A DNA stretch of 64,000 nt from Paraburkholderia kururiensis JCM 10599 = LMG 19447 (GCF_003986935.1 NZ_RJZE01000002.1:248001-312000), one strand, 5' to 3'. Positions 1-8,875 are shown, counted from the stretch's first letter. A program made the numbers and translations. The notes: generated by a model not told the origin, from the sequence alone.

Positions 1-1246
1 GTTGCTCCACCTTGTTGCGATACGAGTAGCGCTTGACACGCGCGAGGCCCGTGTCCACCACGTAGCGGATGCCCGGCACCGTGAGCGAGGTTTCGGCGAC
101 GTTGGTGGCGAGCACGATGCGCCGCGCGTTCGACGGCCGGAACACGCGCTCCTGCTCGGCTGCGGAAAGACGCGCGAAAAGCGGCAGGATTTCGGTGTGC
201 GGCGGATGGTGCTTGCGCAGCGACTCGGCGGCCTCGCGGATCTCGCGCTCGCCGGGCAGGAACACGAGCACGTCGCCGGGGCCTTCGCGACAGAGTTCGT
301 CGACGGCATCGACGATGGCCTCCATGAGGTCGCGTTCGGACGCCTCGCCTGCGCCGCCTCTGCCACCGCGCTCGCCGCGGCGTGCGCCGCCTGGGCCTCC
401 TGCGTGATCCGCGCCGTCCTGAGCCGGCCGTGCGCGCCCGCGGCCCGCCGTCCCTTCGGCGGCCTTCACCGCAGGGCTCGCCCCGACCACCGGGCGGTAG
501 CGCATCTCGACGGGATAGAGCCGCCCGCTCACTTCGATCACGGGCGCGGGCCGCGCTTCGCTGCCGAAGTGGCGCGCGAAACGCTCGGCGTCAATGGTCG
601 CCGACGTGACGATCAGCTTGAGGTCCGGCCGGCGCGGCAGGATCTCTTTCAGATAGCCGAGCAGGAAGTCGATGTTGAGACTGCGCTCGTGTGCTTCGTC
701 GATGATCAGCGTGTCGTACGCCTTCAGAAGCGGGTCGGTCTGCGTTTCGGCGAGCAGAATGCCGTCGGTCATGAGCTTGACCGACGCGCCCGGCGCGAGG
801 TTGTCCGTGAAGCGCACCTTGTAGCCCACCACCTCGCCGAACGGCGTGCCGAGTTCCTCGGCAATGCGCCGCGCGGTGGCCGAGGCCGCGATCCGCCGCG
901 GCTGCGTATGGCCGATCAGCCCCGCGCCGCCGGCGCCGCGCCCGCGTCCGAGTTCGAGGCAGATCTTCGGCAACTGGGTCGTCTTGCCCGAGCCCGTCTC
1001 GCCGCTCACGATCACCACCTGGTGAGCCGCGATGGCGCGCGCGATTTCCTCGCGCCGGCCGGACACCGGCAGCGCTTCGGGAAACGTGATAGGCGGAACA
1101 GGATTGGGCGCGACCGGCCGGCGCGCCTTCGTCTCACGGCCGGCTTCGTGTGCTGCTTTGGGTGGGGCTTCGTTTGCGCCTTCACGGGCGGCGTCCCGTG
1201 CTGCGGACGAGCGCGCCGGCGCCGGACTTTTGGGTACATTCGACAT
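1..1246 (-). CDS. hrpA: ATP-dependent RNA helicase HrpA (N-terminal part; gene runs off the left edge)
   Basis: DEAH-box RNA helicase acting on RNA in the cytoplasm. Only the first 415 codons are here; family members usually have about 1,300 residues. Visible motifs are Walker [10 protein letters not shown] near residues 82-90, DEAH at 183-186 and SAT at 215-217, and the reading frame is still open at base 1, where it reads [17 protein letters not shown], a typical HrpA stretch. A roughly 55-residue Ala/Pro/Arg-rich stretch precedes the helicase core. The ATG at 1246 is chosen because a TATAAT on this strand ends only 8 bases upstream; there is no Shine-Dalgarno site, so the mRNA is probably almost leaderless. 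It is divergent from argA. Confidence 0.95.
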   Translation of the reverse strand, partial: MSNVPKSPAPARSSAARDAAREGANEAPPKAAHEAGRETKARRPVAPNPVPPITFPEALPVSGRREEIARAIAAHQVVIVSGETGSGKTTQLPKICLELGRGRGAGGAGLIGHTQPRRIAASATARRIAEELGTPFGEVVGYKVRFTDNLAPGASVKLMTDGILLAETQTDPLLKAYDTLIIDEAHERSLNIDFLLGYLKEILPRRPDLKLIVTSATIDAERFARHFGSEARPAPVIEVSGRLYPVEMRYRPVVGASPAVKAAEGTAGRGRARPAQDGADHAGGPGGARRGERGGRGGAGEASERDLMEAIVDAVDELCREGPGDVLVFLPGEREIREAAESLRKHHPPHTEILPLFARLSAAEQERVFRPSNARRIVLATNVAETSLTVPGIRYVVDTGLARVKRYSYRNKVEQ

Positions 1247-1268
1247 GGGGGCGCATTATAATCCCGGC
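1247..1268. promoter_or_regulatory. Shared bidirectional hrpA/argA promoter with palindromic -10
   Basis: Only 22 bases separate the two divergent start codons. They contain ATTATAAT (1255-1262), a perfect palindrome that gives TATAAT on both strands (1257-1262 for argA, 1260-1255 for hrpA). For argA the element ends 6 bases before the ATG, so transcription should begin at or next to the A of the start codon. For hrpA it ends 8 bases before the ATG. Neither gene has a Shine-Dalgarno site. No convincing -35 hexamer is seen on either side. Confidence 0.65.
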
Positions 1269-2648
1269 ATGAATTCACAAACCGACCTCATCCCCACGTC
1301 CGCAGGCGCGCCGGCCGCTTCCGGCGACCCTGAAACCGCCCTCCATCACGCGCAGTTCGTCGAGTGGATGCGATCGGTCGCGCCCTACATCCACCGCTTC
1401 AACAACAAGACGTTCGTCGTGGGTTTTGGCGGCGAGGTCGTGCATCAGAACCTGCTCAACGCGCTCGTTTCCGACATCGCGCTCTTGCAGGCCATGGGTA
1501 TCCAGATCGTGCTCGTGCACGGTTCGCGCCCGCAGGTCGAAGAGCAGATGAGCCTGCACGGCGTGGAGTCCGAGTTCTCGCACGGCATGCGCATCACCAA
1601 TGCGCGCGCACTCGAATCCGCGAAGGAAGCCGCCGGCGAAGTGCGCCTCGATATCGAGGCCGCCATCAGCCAGGGCCTGCCGAACACGCCGATGGCGCAC
1701 GCGCACATCAGCGTGGTGTCGGGCAATTTCGTGACCGCGCGGCCCGTCGGCATTCTCGACGGCGTCGATTTTCAGCACACGGGCCTCGTGCGCAAGATCG
1801 ATGCCGACTCCATCCGTCACTCGCTCGCGAGCCGCAAGCTCGTGCTGCTCTCGCCGCTCGGCTTCTCGCCCACGGGCGAGGCGTTCAATCTGTCGATGGA
1901 AGACGTGGCGTCCGCCGCGGCCATCGCGCTGCGCGCCGACAAGATGGTGTTTCTCACCGAAACGCCGGGCCTCTACGACGAAGACGGCGGACTGATCCGC
2001 GAAATGTCGCTCGACGACGCCTACCGCCTGCTGGAAAGCGGCGCGGTGTCGGGCGACGCCGGGTTCTATCTGAAACACGCCATTCGCGCCTGCCGCGGCG
2101 GCGTGGCGCGCGCCCACATCATTCCGTACTCGCTCGACGGCAGCATCCTGCTCGAACTGTTCCTGCACGACGGCGTGGGCACGATGATCTCGTACGAGAA
2201 CCTGGAGAGCCTGCGCGAGGCGTCGCCGGACGACGTGGGCGGCATCCTCACACTGATCGAACCGCTCGAGACAGACGGCACGCTGGTGCGGCGCGGGCGG
2301 CACCAGATCGAACGCGACATCGACCACTTCTCGGTCATCGAGCACGACGGCGTGCTGTTCGGCTGCGCCGCGCTGTACCCATATCCGCAGGAGCGCATCG
2401 GCGAAATGGCGTGCCTCACGGTTTCGCCGGAGGCTCAAGGCGCAGGCGACGGCGAGCGGCTCCTGAAGCGTATCGAGCAGCGCGCGAGGGCACGCGGCCT
2501 CACGCGCATTTTCGTGCTCACCACGCGCACGGAGCACTGGTTCCTGAAGCGCGGCTTCGTGAAGGCGTCCGTGGACGACCTGCCCGAAGACCGGCGCCGG
2601 CTCTACAACTGGCAGCGCAAGTCGCTCGTGCTGATGAAGCAGCTCTGA
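1269..2648 (+). CDS. argA: Amino-acid N-acetyltransferase (N-acetylglutamate synthase)
   Basis: Makes N-acetylglutamate from glutamate and acetyl-CoA, the first step of arginine synthesis. The 459-residue protein has the classical ArgA layout: an amino-acid-kinase-like domain (about 25-290, with the FVVGFGGE and LVHGSRPQ segments) and a C-terminal GNAT acetyltransferase domain (about 315-459). Length is close to the 440-460 usual for proteobacterial ArgA. The start is the first ATG after the promoter; upstream in-frame codons run into hrpA and the promoter. The lack of a Shine-Dalgarno site and the position of the -10 suggest a leaderless message. Arginine feedback is known for the family, but nothing in the DNA here shows an ArgR box. 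Confidence 0.95.
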   Translation: MNSQTDLIPTSAGAPAASGDPETALHHAQFVEWMRSVAPYIHRFNNKTFVVGFGGEVVHQNLLNALVSDIALLQAMGIQIVLVHGSRPQVEEQMSLHGVESEFSHGMRITNARALESAKEAAGEVRLDIEAAISQGLPNTPMAHAHISVVSGNFVTARPVGILDGVDFQHTGLVRKIDADSIRHSLASRKLVLLSPLGFSPTGEAFNLSMEDVASAAAIALRADKMVFLTETPGLYDEDGGLIREMSLDDAYRLLESGAVSGDAGFYLKHAIRACRGGVARAHIIPYSLDGSILLELFLHDGVGTMISYENLESLREASPDDVGGILTLIEPLETDGTLVRRGRHQIERDIDHFSVIEHDGVLFGCAALYPYPQERIGEMACLTVSPEAQGAGDGERLLKRIEQRARARGLTRIFVLTTRTEHWFLKRGFVKASVDDLPEDRRRLYNWQRKSLVLMKQL

Positions 2649-2849
2649 GCGGCGCCGGGACGGCGCGGCTGGAACAGCGTGCAATAGTGTGCCTTCCCGC
2701 CTCGCCTTGCGCAGCGAGGCAACAGAAAACAGAAACCGGGCCGCCTCGAACACACCGTGGCGCGGCCCCTATACCGATCAACCCGATCCAACACGACATC
2801 GCGAGACCTCACCCGCGATCATTCGAATCTCAGGAAGGAGAAGCACAGC

Positions 2850-3125
2850 ATGGCTCGTATGGTTCAATGCGCGAAGCTCGGCAAGGAAGCCGAAGGCCTC
2901 GATTTCCCGCCGCTGCCGGGCGAACTCGGCAAGCGCATCTACGAAAGCATTTCGAAGGAAGCGTGGCAGGCGTGGCTCAAGCAGCAGACGATGCTCATCA
3001 ACGAGAACCGTCTCAACATGGCCGACCCGCGCGCGCGCCAGTACCTCATGAAGCAGACGGAGAAGTTCTTCTTCGGCGAAGGCGCGGACCAGGCGTCGGG
3101 CTACGTACCGCCTACGCAGGGCTGA
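2850..3125 (+). CDS. yggX: YggX-family Fe(II) trafficking / oxidative damage protection protein
   Basis: Small cytoplasmic protein of 91 residues, the usual size for YggX. It carries the conserved early Cys ([10 protein letters not shown], Cys7) and the typical FPPLPGELG and [15 protein letters not shown] stretches. The family protects Fe-S enzymes from oxidative damage and is thought to handle labile iron. AAGGAG at 2835-2840 sits 9 bases before the ATG. It follows argA by about 200 bases and is probably separately transcribed. A 7-bp hairpin (3161-3183) lies after the stop but has no T-run, so it is not a convincing terminator. Confidence 0.93.
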   Translation: MARMVQCAKLGKEAEGLDFPPLPGELGKRIYESISKEAWQAWLKQQTMLINENRLNMADPRARQYLMKQTEKFFFGEGADQASGYVPPTQG

Positions 3126-3821
3126 GGGTTTCGGCGCGGCGAGCGGTGTCGTTCGCGTTTGAGGCGGGTCGCAGAGCCGCCTCACCGCGCCTGATCGTCT
3201 TCCTCCCTGCCGCCTTAATGGGGCCCACTCGCGGGGCTCCCTCGCGGACCCCACCGCGGTGTTCATCGCGCTGCGGTCCAGCGTCCGCTGGACCGCGCAA
3301 GCCTGCCTCCCGGTACGCGCCACGGCCGGCCGGTTTGCACGATCTTCTGTCATCGTGCTAACATGCACCCCGTTTTCAACAGCAATTCACCTTCATTCGC
3401 GTTCAATACGCCTACGGGTTCCGTCGCACATGCGTGCACTTCCCGTCGAGCCGGTTGAACTGTTCTTTCAACGGCGCAAGCCAGCCTCCGTCACCTGACG
3501 AGCCCGGCGGCGCCATCAAGCGTCTGTTTTCGCATCGCTCCACTGAGCGGCATCGAGCCGCCCTGATGCGAAACCAGCACCTTCGACGAGTGCAATTTCG
3601 CGACGATCCGCACGCGGCCCCGGCCACCAGGTCCGGCTTCATGAGGCATCGTTTTTCCGTTCGCTGAACGGGCCACACGCGCGCCGTGACGGCACGCCGC
3701 GGCGCGTCGCCTGCCGCAAAACCGTTCGGCCCGCGCGCGGCACTTCTCGCGAAACTGCACTTTTCCGGCAACCGTGGCGGACCGCTCACGCGCTCGGCCG
3801 CAGTCACAGGAGTTCAAGACC
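3126..3821 (+). other. Long non-coding interval: probable structured leader of the MFS gene
   Basis: About 695 bases with no convincing gene. It holds a candidate promoter (3335-3364), then a strong stem-loop: TTTCGCATC (3528-3536) pairs with GATGCGAAA (3565-3573) and encloses an inner GCGGC/GCCGC stem. A 31-codon ORF (ATG at 3363, MHPVFNSN...) starts at the end of the -10 element and would need a leaderless message, so it is doubtful. Read-through to the MFS gene would give a 5' leader of about 450 nt. Confidence 0.45.
3335..3364 (+). promoter_or_regulatory. Candidate sigma-70 promoter upstream of the MFS gene
   Basis: TTGCAC (3335-3340) and TAACAT (3359-3364) with an 18-base spacer match the -35/-10 pattern at four or more positions each. 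It is the best promoter-like pair in this interval and points toward the MFS carrier. Confidence 0.4.
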
Positions 3822-5324
3822 TTGACCGCATCCACCAACGGCTTCTGGCGAAACGCAGAACGAAACGCAGAAAGCGGCAACAGCAGCACCACGCGTCTCA
3901 CCGTGGACGACATCACCGTCGTCGATCACAGTCTGCTCAAACGCGCGGTCGGCGCCATGGCGCTCGGCAACGCAATGGAGTGGTTCGATTTCGGCGTGTA
4001 CAGCTACATCGCCGTCACGCTCGGCAAAGTGTTTTTCCCGTCCAGCAGCGCCTCGGCGCAATTGATTGCGACGTTCGGCACCTTCGCGGCCGCGTTCCTC
4101 GTGCGGCCCGTCGGCGGCATGGTGTTCGGCCCGCTCGGCGATCGCATCGGACGCCAGCGCGTGCTCGCGATGACGATGATCATGATGGCCTGCGGCACGT
4201 TCGCGATCGGCCTGATTCCTGACTACGCGACGATCGGCATTCTCGCGCCCGTGCTGCTGCTCGTGGCGCGCCTCGTGCAAGGCTTCTCGACGGGCGGCGA
4301 ATACGGCGGCGCCGCGACCTTCATCGCCGAATATTCGACGGACAAGCGCCGCGGCTTCATGGGCAGCTTCCTCGAGTTCGGCACGCTGATCGGCTACGTG
4401 CTGGGCGCGGGCACCGTGGCGCTGCTCACCGCGACGCTTTCCGAACGCGCCCTGCTTTCGTGGGGCTGGCGCGTGCCGTTCCTGATCGCCGGGCCGCTCG
4501 GGCTGGTGGGCCTCTACATCCGCATGAAGCTCGAAGAAACGCCCGCGTTCCGGCGCGAGGTCGAAGCGCGCGAAACGCGCGAGGCCGCCGACAAGGCTCA
4601 GCTGCAGCCCACGTTCCGCCAGATCCTCGTGCAGCAGTGGCGCCCGCTGCTGCTGTGCGTGGGACTCGTGCTGATCTTCAACGTGACGGACTACATGGCG
4701 CTCTCGTACCTGCCGAGCTACCTTTCGGCGACGCTGCACTTCAACGAGACGCACGGCCTCTTTCTCGTGCTGATCGTCATGGTGCTGATGATGCCGATGA
4801 CGCTTGCTGCCGGCCGCCTCTCCGACACGCTCGGCCGCAAGCCCGTGATGCTCGCGGGCTGCATCGGGCTCTTCGTGCTCTCCGTTCCCGCACTGTTCAT
4901 GATCCGCACGGGCGAGATGCTGCCGGTCTTCGGCGGTCTGCTGATACTCGGCACCCTGCTCTCGTGCTTCACGGGCGCGATGCCCGCCGCCTTACCCGCG
5001 CTCTTTCCGACCTCCATCCGCTACGGCGCGCTCGCCATCGGCTTCAACGTGTCCGTGTCGCTGTTCGGCGGCACGACGCCGCTCGTCACGGCGTGGCTTG
5101 TGGACACGACGGGCAACCTGATGATGCCCGCCTACTATCTGATGGGCGCCTCGGTGATCGGCATGGCGGCCGTGGCGGCGCTGCGCGAAACGGCGCGCAA
5201 GCCGCTGCCCGGCTCCGCGCCCTGCGTGGCCTCGCCGGCCGAAGCACACGCGGTACTGCGAGGACACCGCGTGGCCGAGGAGCTGGACGACGAGGAAGAC
5301 TACGCGGTGGCGGTGCGGGTCTGA
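3822..5324 (+). CDS. proP: MFS transporter, ProP-like (proline/betaine:H+ symporter family)
   Basis: Inner-membrane carrier of the metabolite:H+ symporter branch of the major facilitator superfamily. The 500 residues contain about 12 hydrophobic segments, the opening motif GNAMEWFDFGVYSY, the loop GPLGDRIGRQRVLA between helices 2 and 3, and the duplicate loop GRLSDTLGRKPVM later. The best match in memory is the ProP osmoprotectant group, but a C-terminal coiled coil like that of E. coli ProP is not evident; instead the tail is acidic (EELDDEEDY). The start is TTG at 3822, chosen because AGGAG at 3808-3812 lies 9 bases upstream and no other in-frame start is so placed. The substrate is an inference. 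Confidence 0.8.
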   Translation: MTASTNGFWRNAERNAESGNSSTTRLTVDDITVVDHSLLKRAVGAMALGNAMEWFDFGVYSYIAVTLGKVFFPSSSASAQLIATFGTFAAAFLVRPVGGMVFGPLGDRIGRQRVLAMTMIMMACGTFAIGLIPDYATIGILAPVLLLVARLVQGFSTGGEYGGAATFIAEYSTDKRRGFMGSFLEFGTLIGYVLGAGTVALLTATLSERALLSWGWRVPFLIAGPLGLVGLYIRMKLEETPAFRREVEARETREAADKAQLQPTFRQILVQQWRPLLLCVGLVLIFNVTDYMALSYLPSYLSATLHFNETHGLFLVLIVMVLMMPMTLAAGRLSDTLGRKPVMLAGCIGLFVLSVPALFMIRTGEMLPVFGGLLILGTLLSCFTGAMPAALPALFPTSIRYGALAIGFNVSVSLFGGTTPLVTAWLVDTTGNLMMPAYYLMGASVIGMAAVAALRETARKPLPGSAPCVASPAEAHAVLRGHRVAEELDDEEDYAVAVRV

Positions 5325-5355
5325 AGGCCTTGTGACTGTGAGGCGGGTTCTCGGG

Positions 5356-5457
5356 GCGGTCGCGCTGGGGGCGGTCGCGCTGGGGGCGGTCGCGCTGGGG
5401 GCGGTCGCGTTTGGGTCGTCGCGTTTGGGTCGTCGCGTTTGGGTCGTCGCGTTTGGG
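5356..5457. repeat. Tandem repeat, 15-mer passing into 14-mer
   Basis: Three exact copies of GCGGTCGCGCTGGGG (5356-5400), a hybrid unit (5401-5415), then three copies of TCGTCGCGTTTGGG (5416-5457) with a decayed unit after them. It lies between the convergent MFS and phosphoesterase genes and is not inside either. Confidence 0.95.
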
Positions 5458-5567
5458 TCGTCGTATTGGAGCCGTCGCGTTTTAGCCGGCGACGTCTGAA
5501 CCACCAGCGTTCGAGTCACCACCATTGGCGCCCTCGACGCCAATCCGGCTCACCGTCCACGCACGCG

Positions 5568-6062
5568 CTACTCGACGAGCCGCGCGAGCGTCGCGGACAC
5601 GCGGCCTGCCTCGATCACGAGCATCCCTGCCGATACCGGCAGCCTGAAGCGTCGCGGCCCGGCGCTGCCGGGGTTCACGAACAGCACGCCGTCGCGCGTT
5701 TCGATCACGGGCTTGTGCGAATGACCGGTGACGACGACGTCGATGGCGCGCTCGCCTAGCGCCTCGCGCGCCGCGCGCAGATCGGCGATGTCGTGGACCA
5801 CGAGAATCGTCCGCTGCTGCACCGTCAGCGTGGTGTGCAGCGGCAACGGCTCCGCCCATGCGCCCACGTCGTTGTTCCCGCGCACGGCGGTGACGGGCGC
5901 GATGCCGGCGAGCGCCTCGAGCACCGCGGGGTCGCAGATGTCGCCCGCGTGCACGATCGCGTCGCAGCCCTGCAGATGCCGCAGCGCTTCGGGACGCACG
6001 AGGTTGTGCGTGTCGGAGATCAGGCCAATGCGATGGACGCGCGCGTTTCGGGTCGAAGCCAT
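5568..6062 (-). CDS. Metallophosphoesterase (YfcE/MJ0936-like)
   Basis: Small cytoplasmic phosphodiesterase-type enzyme of 164 residues. The metal-binding motifs appear in the proper order: DTHN near residue 17, GDICD near 40, GNND near 62, an isolated His in VVHD, and GHSHK near 113. This is the calcineurin-like fold in its short form. The gene starts 4 bases after the stop of the upstream membrane-protein gene, so both are probably one transcript; no good Shine-Dalgarno site is seen and coupling is likely. The physiological substrate cannot be told from sequence. Confidence 0.88.
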   Translation of the reverse strand: MASTRNARVHRIGLISDTHNLVRPEALRHLQGCDAIVHAGDICDPAVLEALAGIAPVTAVRGNNDVGAWAEPLPLHTTLTVQQRTILVVHDIADLRAAREALGERAIDVVVTGHSHKPVIETRDGVLFVNPGSAGPRRFRLPVSAGMLVIEAGRVSATLARLVE

Positions 6063-6066
6063 GGTT

Positions 6067-6882
6067 TCAAGGCACGGACGAACGATGCAGATCAGGCGGC
6101 GTGCGCGCCACCCGGCCTCCGTGACCCAGCCAGCGCTTCGTCATACCCTGCACCAGCACCGACACGAGCGCCGCGCAACCGAACGCCGGCAGCGTGCCGG
6201 CATGCGGGAGCAGCGCCGCGGCCACGATGAAGAACGCCGCGAACGACGCCCGCCCGACCACCATGCCGCGCATCAGGCGCGCGACGAAATCCGCGCCGTG
6301 CGCGCGCTGCGCCGACACGGCAAGCACGCTGCCGAGCAGTGGAAACACCGAAAGCACGCCGCTCCACGCCGCACCGAGCGATGCCGACAGTTGCGTCACC
6401 GCGAGCGTCAACGCGGCACCCATCGCCATGCGCAGTACGAGATCGGTGCGGGTTATGCGCGCAGCCGGCACGGTGCCTTGCGCACGCGGCAGCCACGTCT
6501 GCGATACGGTCACGGCCACGCCCGCCGCGCCCAACGTCCACGCGGCGCCGTCCGGCAGATGCACGAGCAGCGCGGCCACGACGAGCCACGCCGCAAGGCC
6601 CGCAGCAAGCGCGAGGGGCCAACGGGTCTCCCAGCCCGGACGGCGGCAGGTCCAGGCATAGGCAAAATTGAACGCTTCGGATGCGGCAATCGCTGCAACG
6701 GATGCCGCGCAGGCACGCGCGCCGAATACCGGACCGCGTTCGAGCACGAGCAGCAGCACGATGGGCCCGGCCACCACCGGCAAGCCCGCGAGCCAGCCCG
6801 CCACGGCGGGCCCCCAGACGCGTGCGGCCAAGGCCAGCGAAACGAGAAAGGCCGGAACGAGCGCGAGTTTGAGAGCGAGCAT
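6067..6882 (-). CDS. Multi-pass membrane protein of unknown function
   Basis: 271 residues, mostly hydrophobic, with about eight predicted membrane segments and Arg-rich short loops (for example TCRRPGWETRW). I do not recognise a transporter or enzyme motif. The start is set at the ATG at 6882 (MLALKLALVPAFLVSLALA), which puts a membrane segment at the N-terminus; an upstream in-frame start at 6954 would add 24 polar residues. It is the first gene of a tight pair with the phosphoesterase. A role at the membrane linked to that enzyme is only a guess. Confidence 0.8.
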   Translation of the reverse strand: MLALKLALVPAFLVSLALAARVWGPAVAGWLAGLPVVAGPIVLLLVLERGPVFGARACAASVAAIAASEAFNFAYAWTCRRPGWETRWPLALAAGLAAWLVVAALLVHLPDGAAWTLGAAGVAVTVSQTWLPRAQGTVPAARITRTDLVLRMAMGAALTLAVTQLSASLGAAWSGVLSVFPLLGSVLAVSAQRAHGADFVARLMRGMVVGRASFAAFFIVAAALLPHAGTLPAFGCAALVSVLVQGMTKRWLGHGGRVARTPPDLHRSSVP

Positions 6883-6965
6883 CGTCGCGATCCGCGATGA
6901 GTGAAGGGAGCGGACGATTATCGCCGATGAAGCCGGGACAGGCTCACCGCGCACTCACCGCGCAC

Positions 6966-7373
6966 TCACTCCGCCGCGCCGTGCGCGATGAAGTGCACGG
7001 CGAGCCATACGGTGGGCAAATCCGGCGCTTCGAAGTCCGTATAGACCACGCGATGCCGGCAATGCGCCGGAATGCGCAGGTAGTCGCCGGGACGCAGCGT
7101 ACGGATCGACGGCTCGCCTTCGAATTCGAGCGCCGCGCCGCCCGAGAGCAGTACGACCCATTCGTCACGCGGATTGTCGTACCAGAAGCCGGGCGGACTC
7201 GCCTGCCCCGTGGAAACGATGCGCTCGATCGTCACCTCGCGATCGTCCACGAGGGTGTCGAAGCGTTCCTCGTCGGACGGCGTAGCTGCAAGCGCCGCGA
7301 GCGCCCCAAGCGAAGCGAAGTCGAACAGATTGCCCGATTCGGGCTTTCGGGCGCGGGGCATGTCGGGCTGCAT
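6966..7373 (-). CDS. Cupin-domain protein
   Basis: 135 residues with one cupin beta-barrel: the first motif is recognisable as GFWYDNPRDEWVVLLSG, the second as LRPGDYLRIPAHCRHRVVYTD with the usual Pro-Gly-Asp and His. Such single-domain cupins bind a metal and act as small sensors or isomerases; the substrate is unknown. ATG 7373 is preferred because GAGGA ends 5 bases upstream. A GTG at 7403, inside a heptamer repeat, would add 10 residues. The next gene downstream lies less than 100 bases away on the same strand. Confidence 0.82.
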   Translation of the reverse strand: MQPDMPRARKPESGNLFDFASLGALAALAATPSDEERFDTLVDDREVTIERIVSTGQASPPGFWYDNPRDEWVVLLSGGAALEFEGEPSIRTLRPGDYLRIPAHCRHRVVYTDFEAPDLPTVWLAVHFIAHGAAE

Positions 7374-7397
7374 GGCGGTCCTCACGTCGGCTGTCAC

Positions 7398-7425
7398 GTT
7401 CACTGTTCACTGTTCATTGTTCACT
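7398..7425. repeat. Heptamer tandem repeat, four copies
   Basis: GTTCACT, GTTCACT, GTTCATT, GTTCACT follow each other without gaps just upstream of the cupin gene. One unit supplies a possible GTG start for that gene. Copy-number change could alter its 5' end, but nothing shows that it does. Confidence 0.9.
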
Positions 7426-7450
7426 GTTACGTCGGCTTGCATCCCGGTTC

Positions 7451-8875
7451 TCAGGCAAGCGGCTCGAGTGCGCCCAGCAGCGTGGGTATAAGTTCGCTCA
7501 CGGTCGGGTGAATGTGCATGGCGCGCATGAGCGTGGTGTAGGGCGCGCGCGCCGTCATCGTATCGATGAAGGTGTGAATCGCCTCGTCGCCCTCGATACC
7601 GAATATCCCCGCACCCAGAATCTGCCGCGTCTCGCGGTCCACGAGCACCTTCATGAAACCGTCGGTCTCACAGCGTTCGCGCGCGCGGCCCACGCGCGAC
7701 ATCGGCATGGTCGCGATCAGCGCGGGCTTGCCGCTCGCGCGCACCTCGGCTTCGGAACGCCCCACGCGCGCAAGCGGCGGATCGACGAACACCGCGTAGG
7801 CGGGAATGCGGTCGTCCACGCTGCGCGCCTCGCCGTCGTTCGCGCCCAGCAGATTGGCGCGGACAATCTCGAAGTCGTCGTAGGAGGTATGCGTGAAGGC
7901 GCCGCGTCCGTTGATATCGCCAATGGCCCAGACGCCTTGCACGTTGGTGCGCAACTGGCCATCGACGGGCACGATGCCGTGCGCGTTCACCGTGATGCCG
8001 GCGGCGTCGAGGCCGAGGTCGTCGGTATTCGGAATGCGTCCGGTCGCGAAAAGCAGATGCGATGCTTCGAGCGTCTGCCCGCCGAGCGCGATGCGCACGG
8101 CTTCACCGTTCGCGCCCGCGGGTTCGAGTCGCTGCGGCTCCACGCCGAAGCGGAACTCGACGCCCTCGCGCGCGAGCACCTCCTGCACACCGCGCGCGAA
8201 ATCCTCGTCCTCGCGAGCGAGCACGCGAGCGCCGCGCACGATCACCGTTACGCGGCTGCCGAAGCGGCGGAACATCTGCGCGAATTCGAGCGCCACGTAG
8301 CTGCCGCCCACGATCGCGAGATGCTCGGGCAGCACGCTCACGTCGAGCAGCGAAGCGTTGGTGTGATAGCGCACGCGCTCGATGCCTTCGACCTGCGGCA
8401 CCGCCGCGCGCGTGCCCGTGTTGATGAAGATTTCGGCGGCTTCGAGCGCGTGCACGGCGTCGCCGCCGCTGTCGTCCATGCCTTCATCCACGCTCACCGA
8501 ATGCGGGCCCGTGAAGCGCGCATGGCCCGTGAAGACGGAGACATTCGGGGCTTCTCGCAGCCACTTCTCCACGCCGCTGCGCGACTGGCCGATCACGCGG
8601 TCTTTGCGCGCCTTGACTTCGGCAAGATCGACGGTGACAGGACCCGCCACGTGCACGCCGTAATCGGCGGCGTGCCGTACGACATGCGCGGCGCGCGCGC
8701 TCGCCACATAAGTCTTCGTGGGCGTGCAGCCAACATTCACACAGGTCCCGCCGAATGCGGCCCGCTCAATCACGGCCGTCTTGCGCCCGCTCTTGCCGAG
8801 TTCGACCGCGAGCGGCGCGCCGCCCTGCCCGGTGCCGATCACGATTGCATCGAAATGCTTCGCTCTGTCCGCCAT
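7451..8875 (-). CDS. FAD-dependent pyridine nucleotide-disulfide oxidoreductase (mercuric-reductase-like)
   Basis: 474-residue class I disulfide reductase. The FAD motif GTGQGG is at residues 14-19, the redox-active disulfide is Cys45/Cys50 in GGTCVNVGC, the NAD(P) site contains VGGSYVALE, the second FAD segment contains GDINGRGAFTHTSYDD, and the C-terminal dimerisation domain ends with the catalytic HIHPTVSE. There is no N-terminal heavy-metal domain and no C-terminal Cys pair, so mercuric reductase activity is unlikely; the physiological substrate is unknown. GAGGAG lies 8 bases before the ATG at 8875. The gene is followed by the cupin gene on the same strand. Confidence 0.88.
   Translation of the reverse strand: MADRAKHFDAIVIGTGQGGAPLAVELGKSGRKTAVIERAAFGGTCVNVGCTPTKTYVASARAAHVVRHAADYGVHVAGPVTVDLAEVKARKDRVIGQSRSGVEKWLREAPNVSVFTGHARFTGPHSVSVDEGMDDSGGDAVHALEAAEIFINTGTRAAVPQVEGIERVRYHTNASLLDVSVLPEHLAIVGGSYVALEFAQMFRRFGSRVTVIVRGARVLAREDEDFARGVQEVLAREGVEFRFGVEPQRLEPAGANGEAVRIALGGQTLEASHLLFATGRIPNTDDLGLDAAGITVNAHGIVPVDGQLRTNVQGVWAIGDINGRGAFTHTSYDDFEIVRANLLGANDGEARSVDDRIPAYAVFVDPPLARVGRSEAEVRASGKPALIATMPMSRVGRARERCETDGFMKVLVDRETRQILGAGIFGIEGDEAIHTFIDTMTARAPYTTLMRAMHIHPTVSELIPTLLGALEPLA

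Noticed and set aside
3161-3183. Hairpin after the YggX-like gene as terminator
   Set aside because: Seven-bp stem but no T-run on either side.
1364-3361. Plus-strand ORF of 665 codons overlapping argA in another frame
   Set aside because: Arg-rich frame shadow; argA is well supported.
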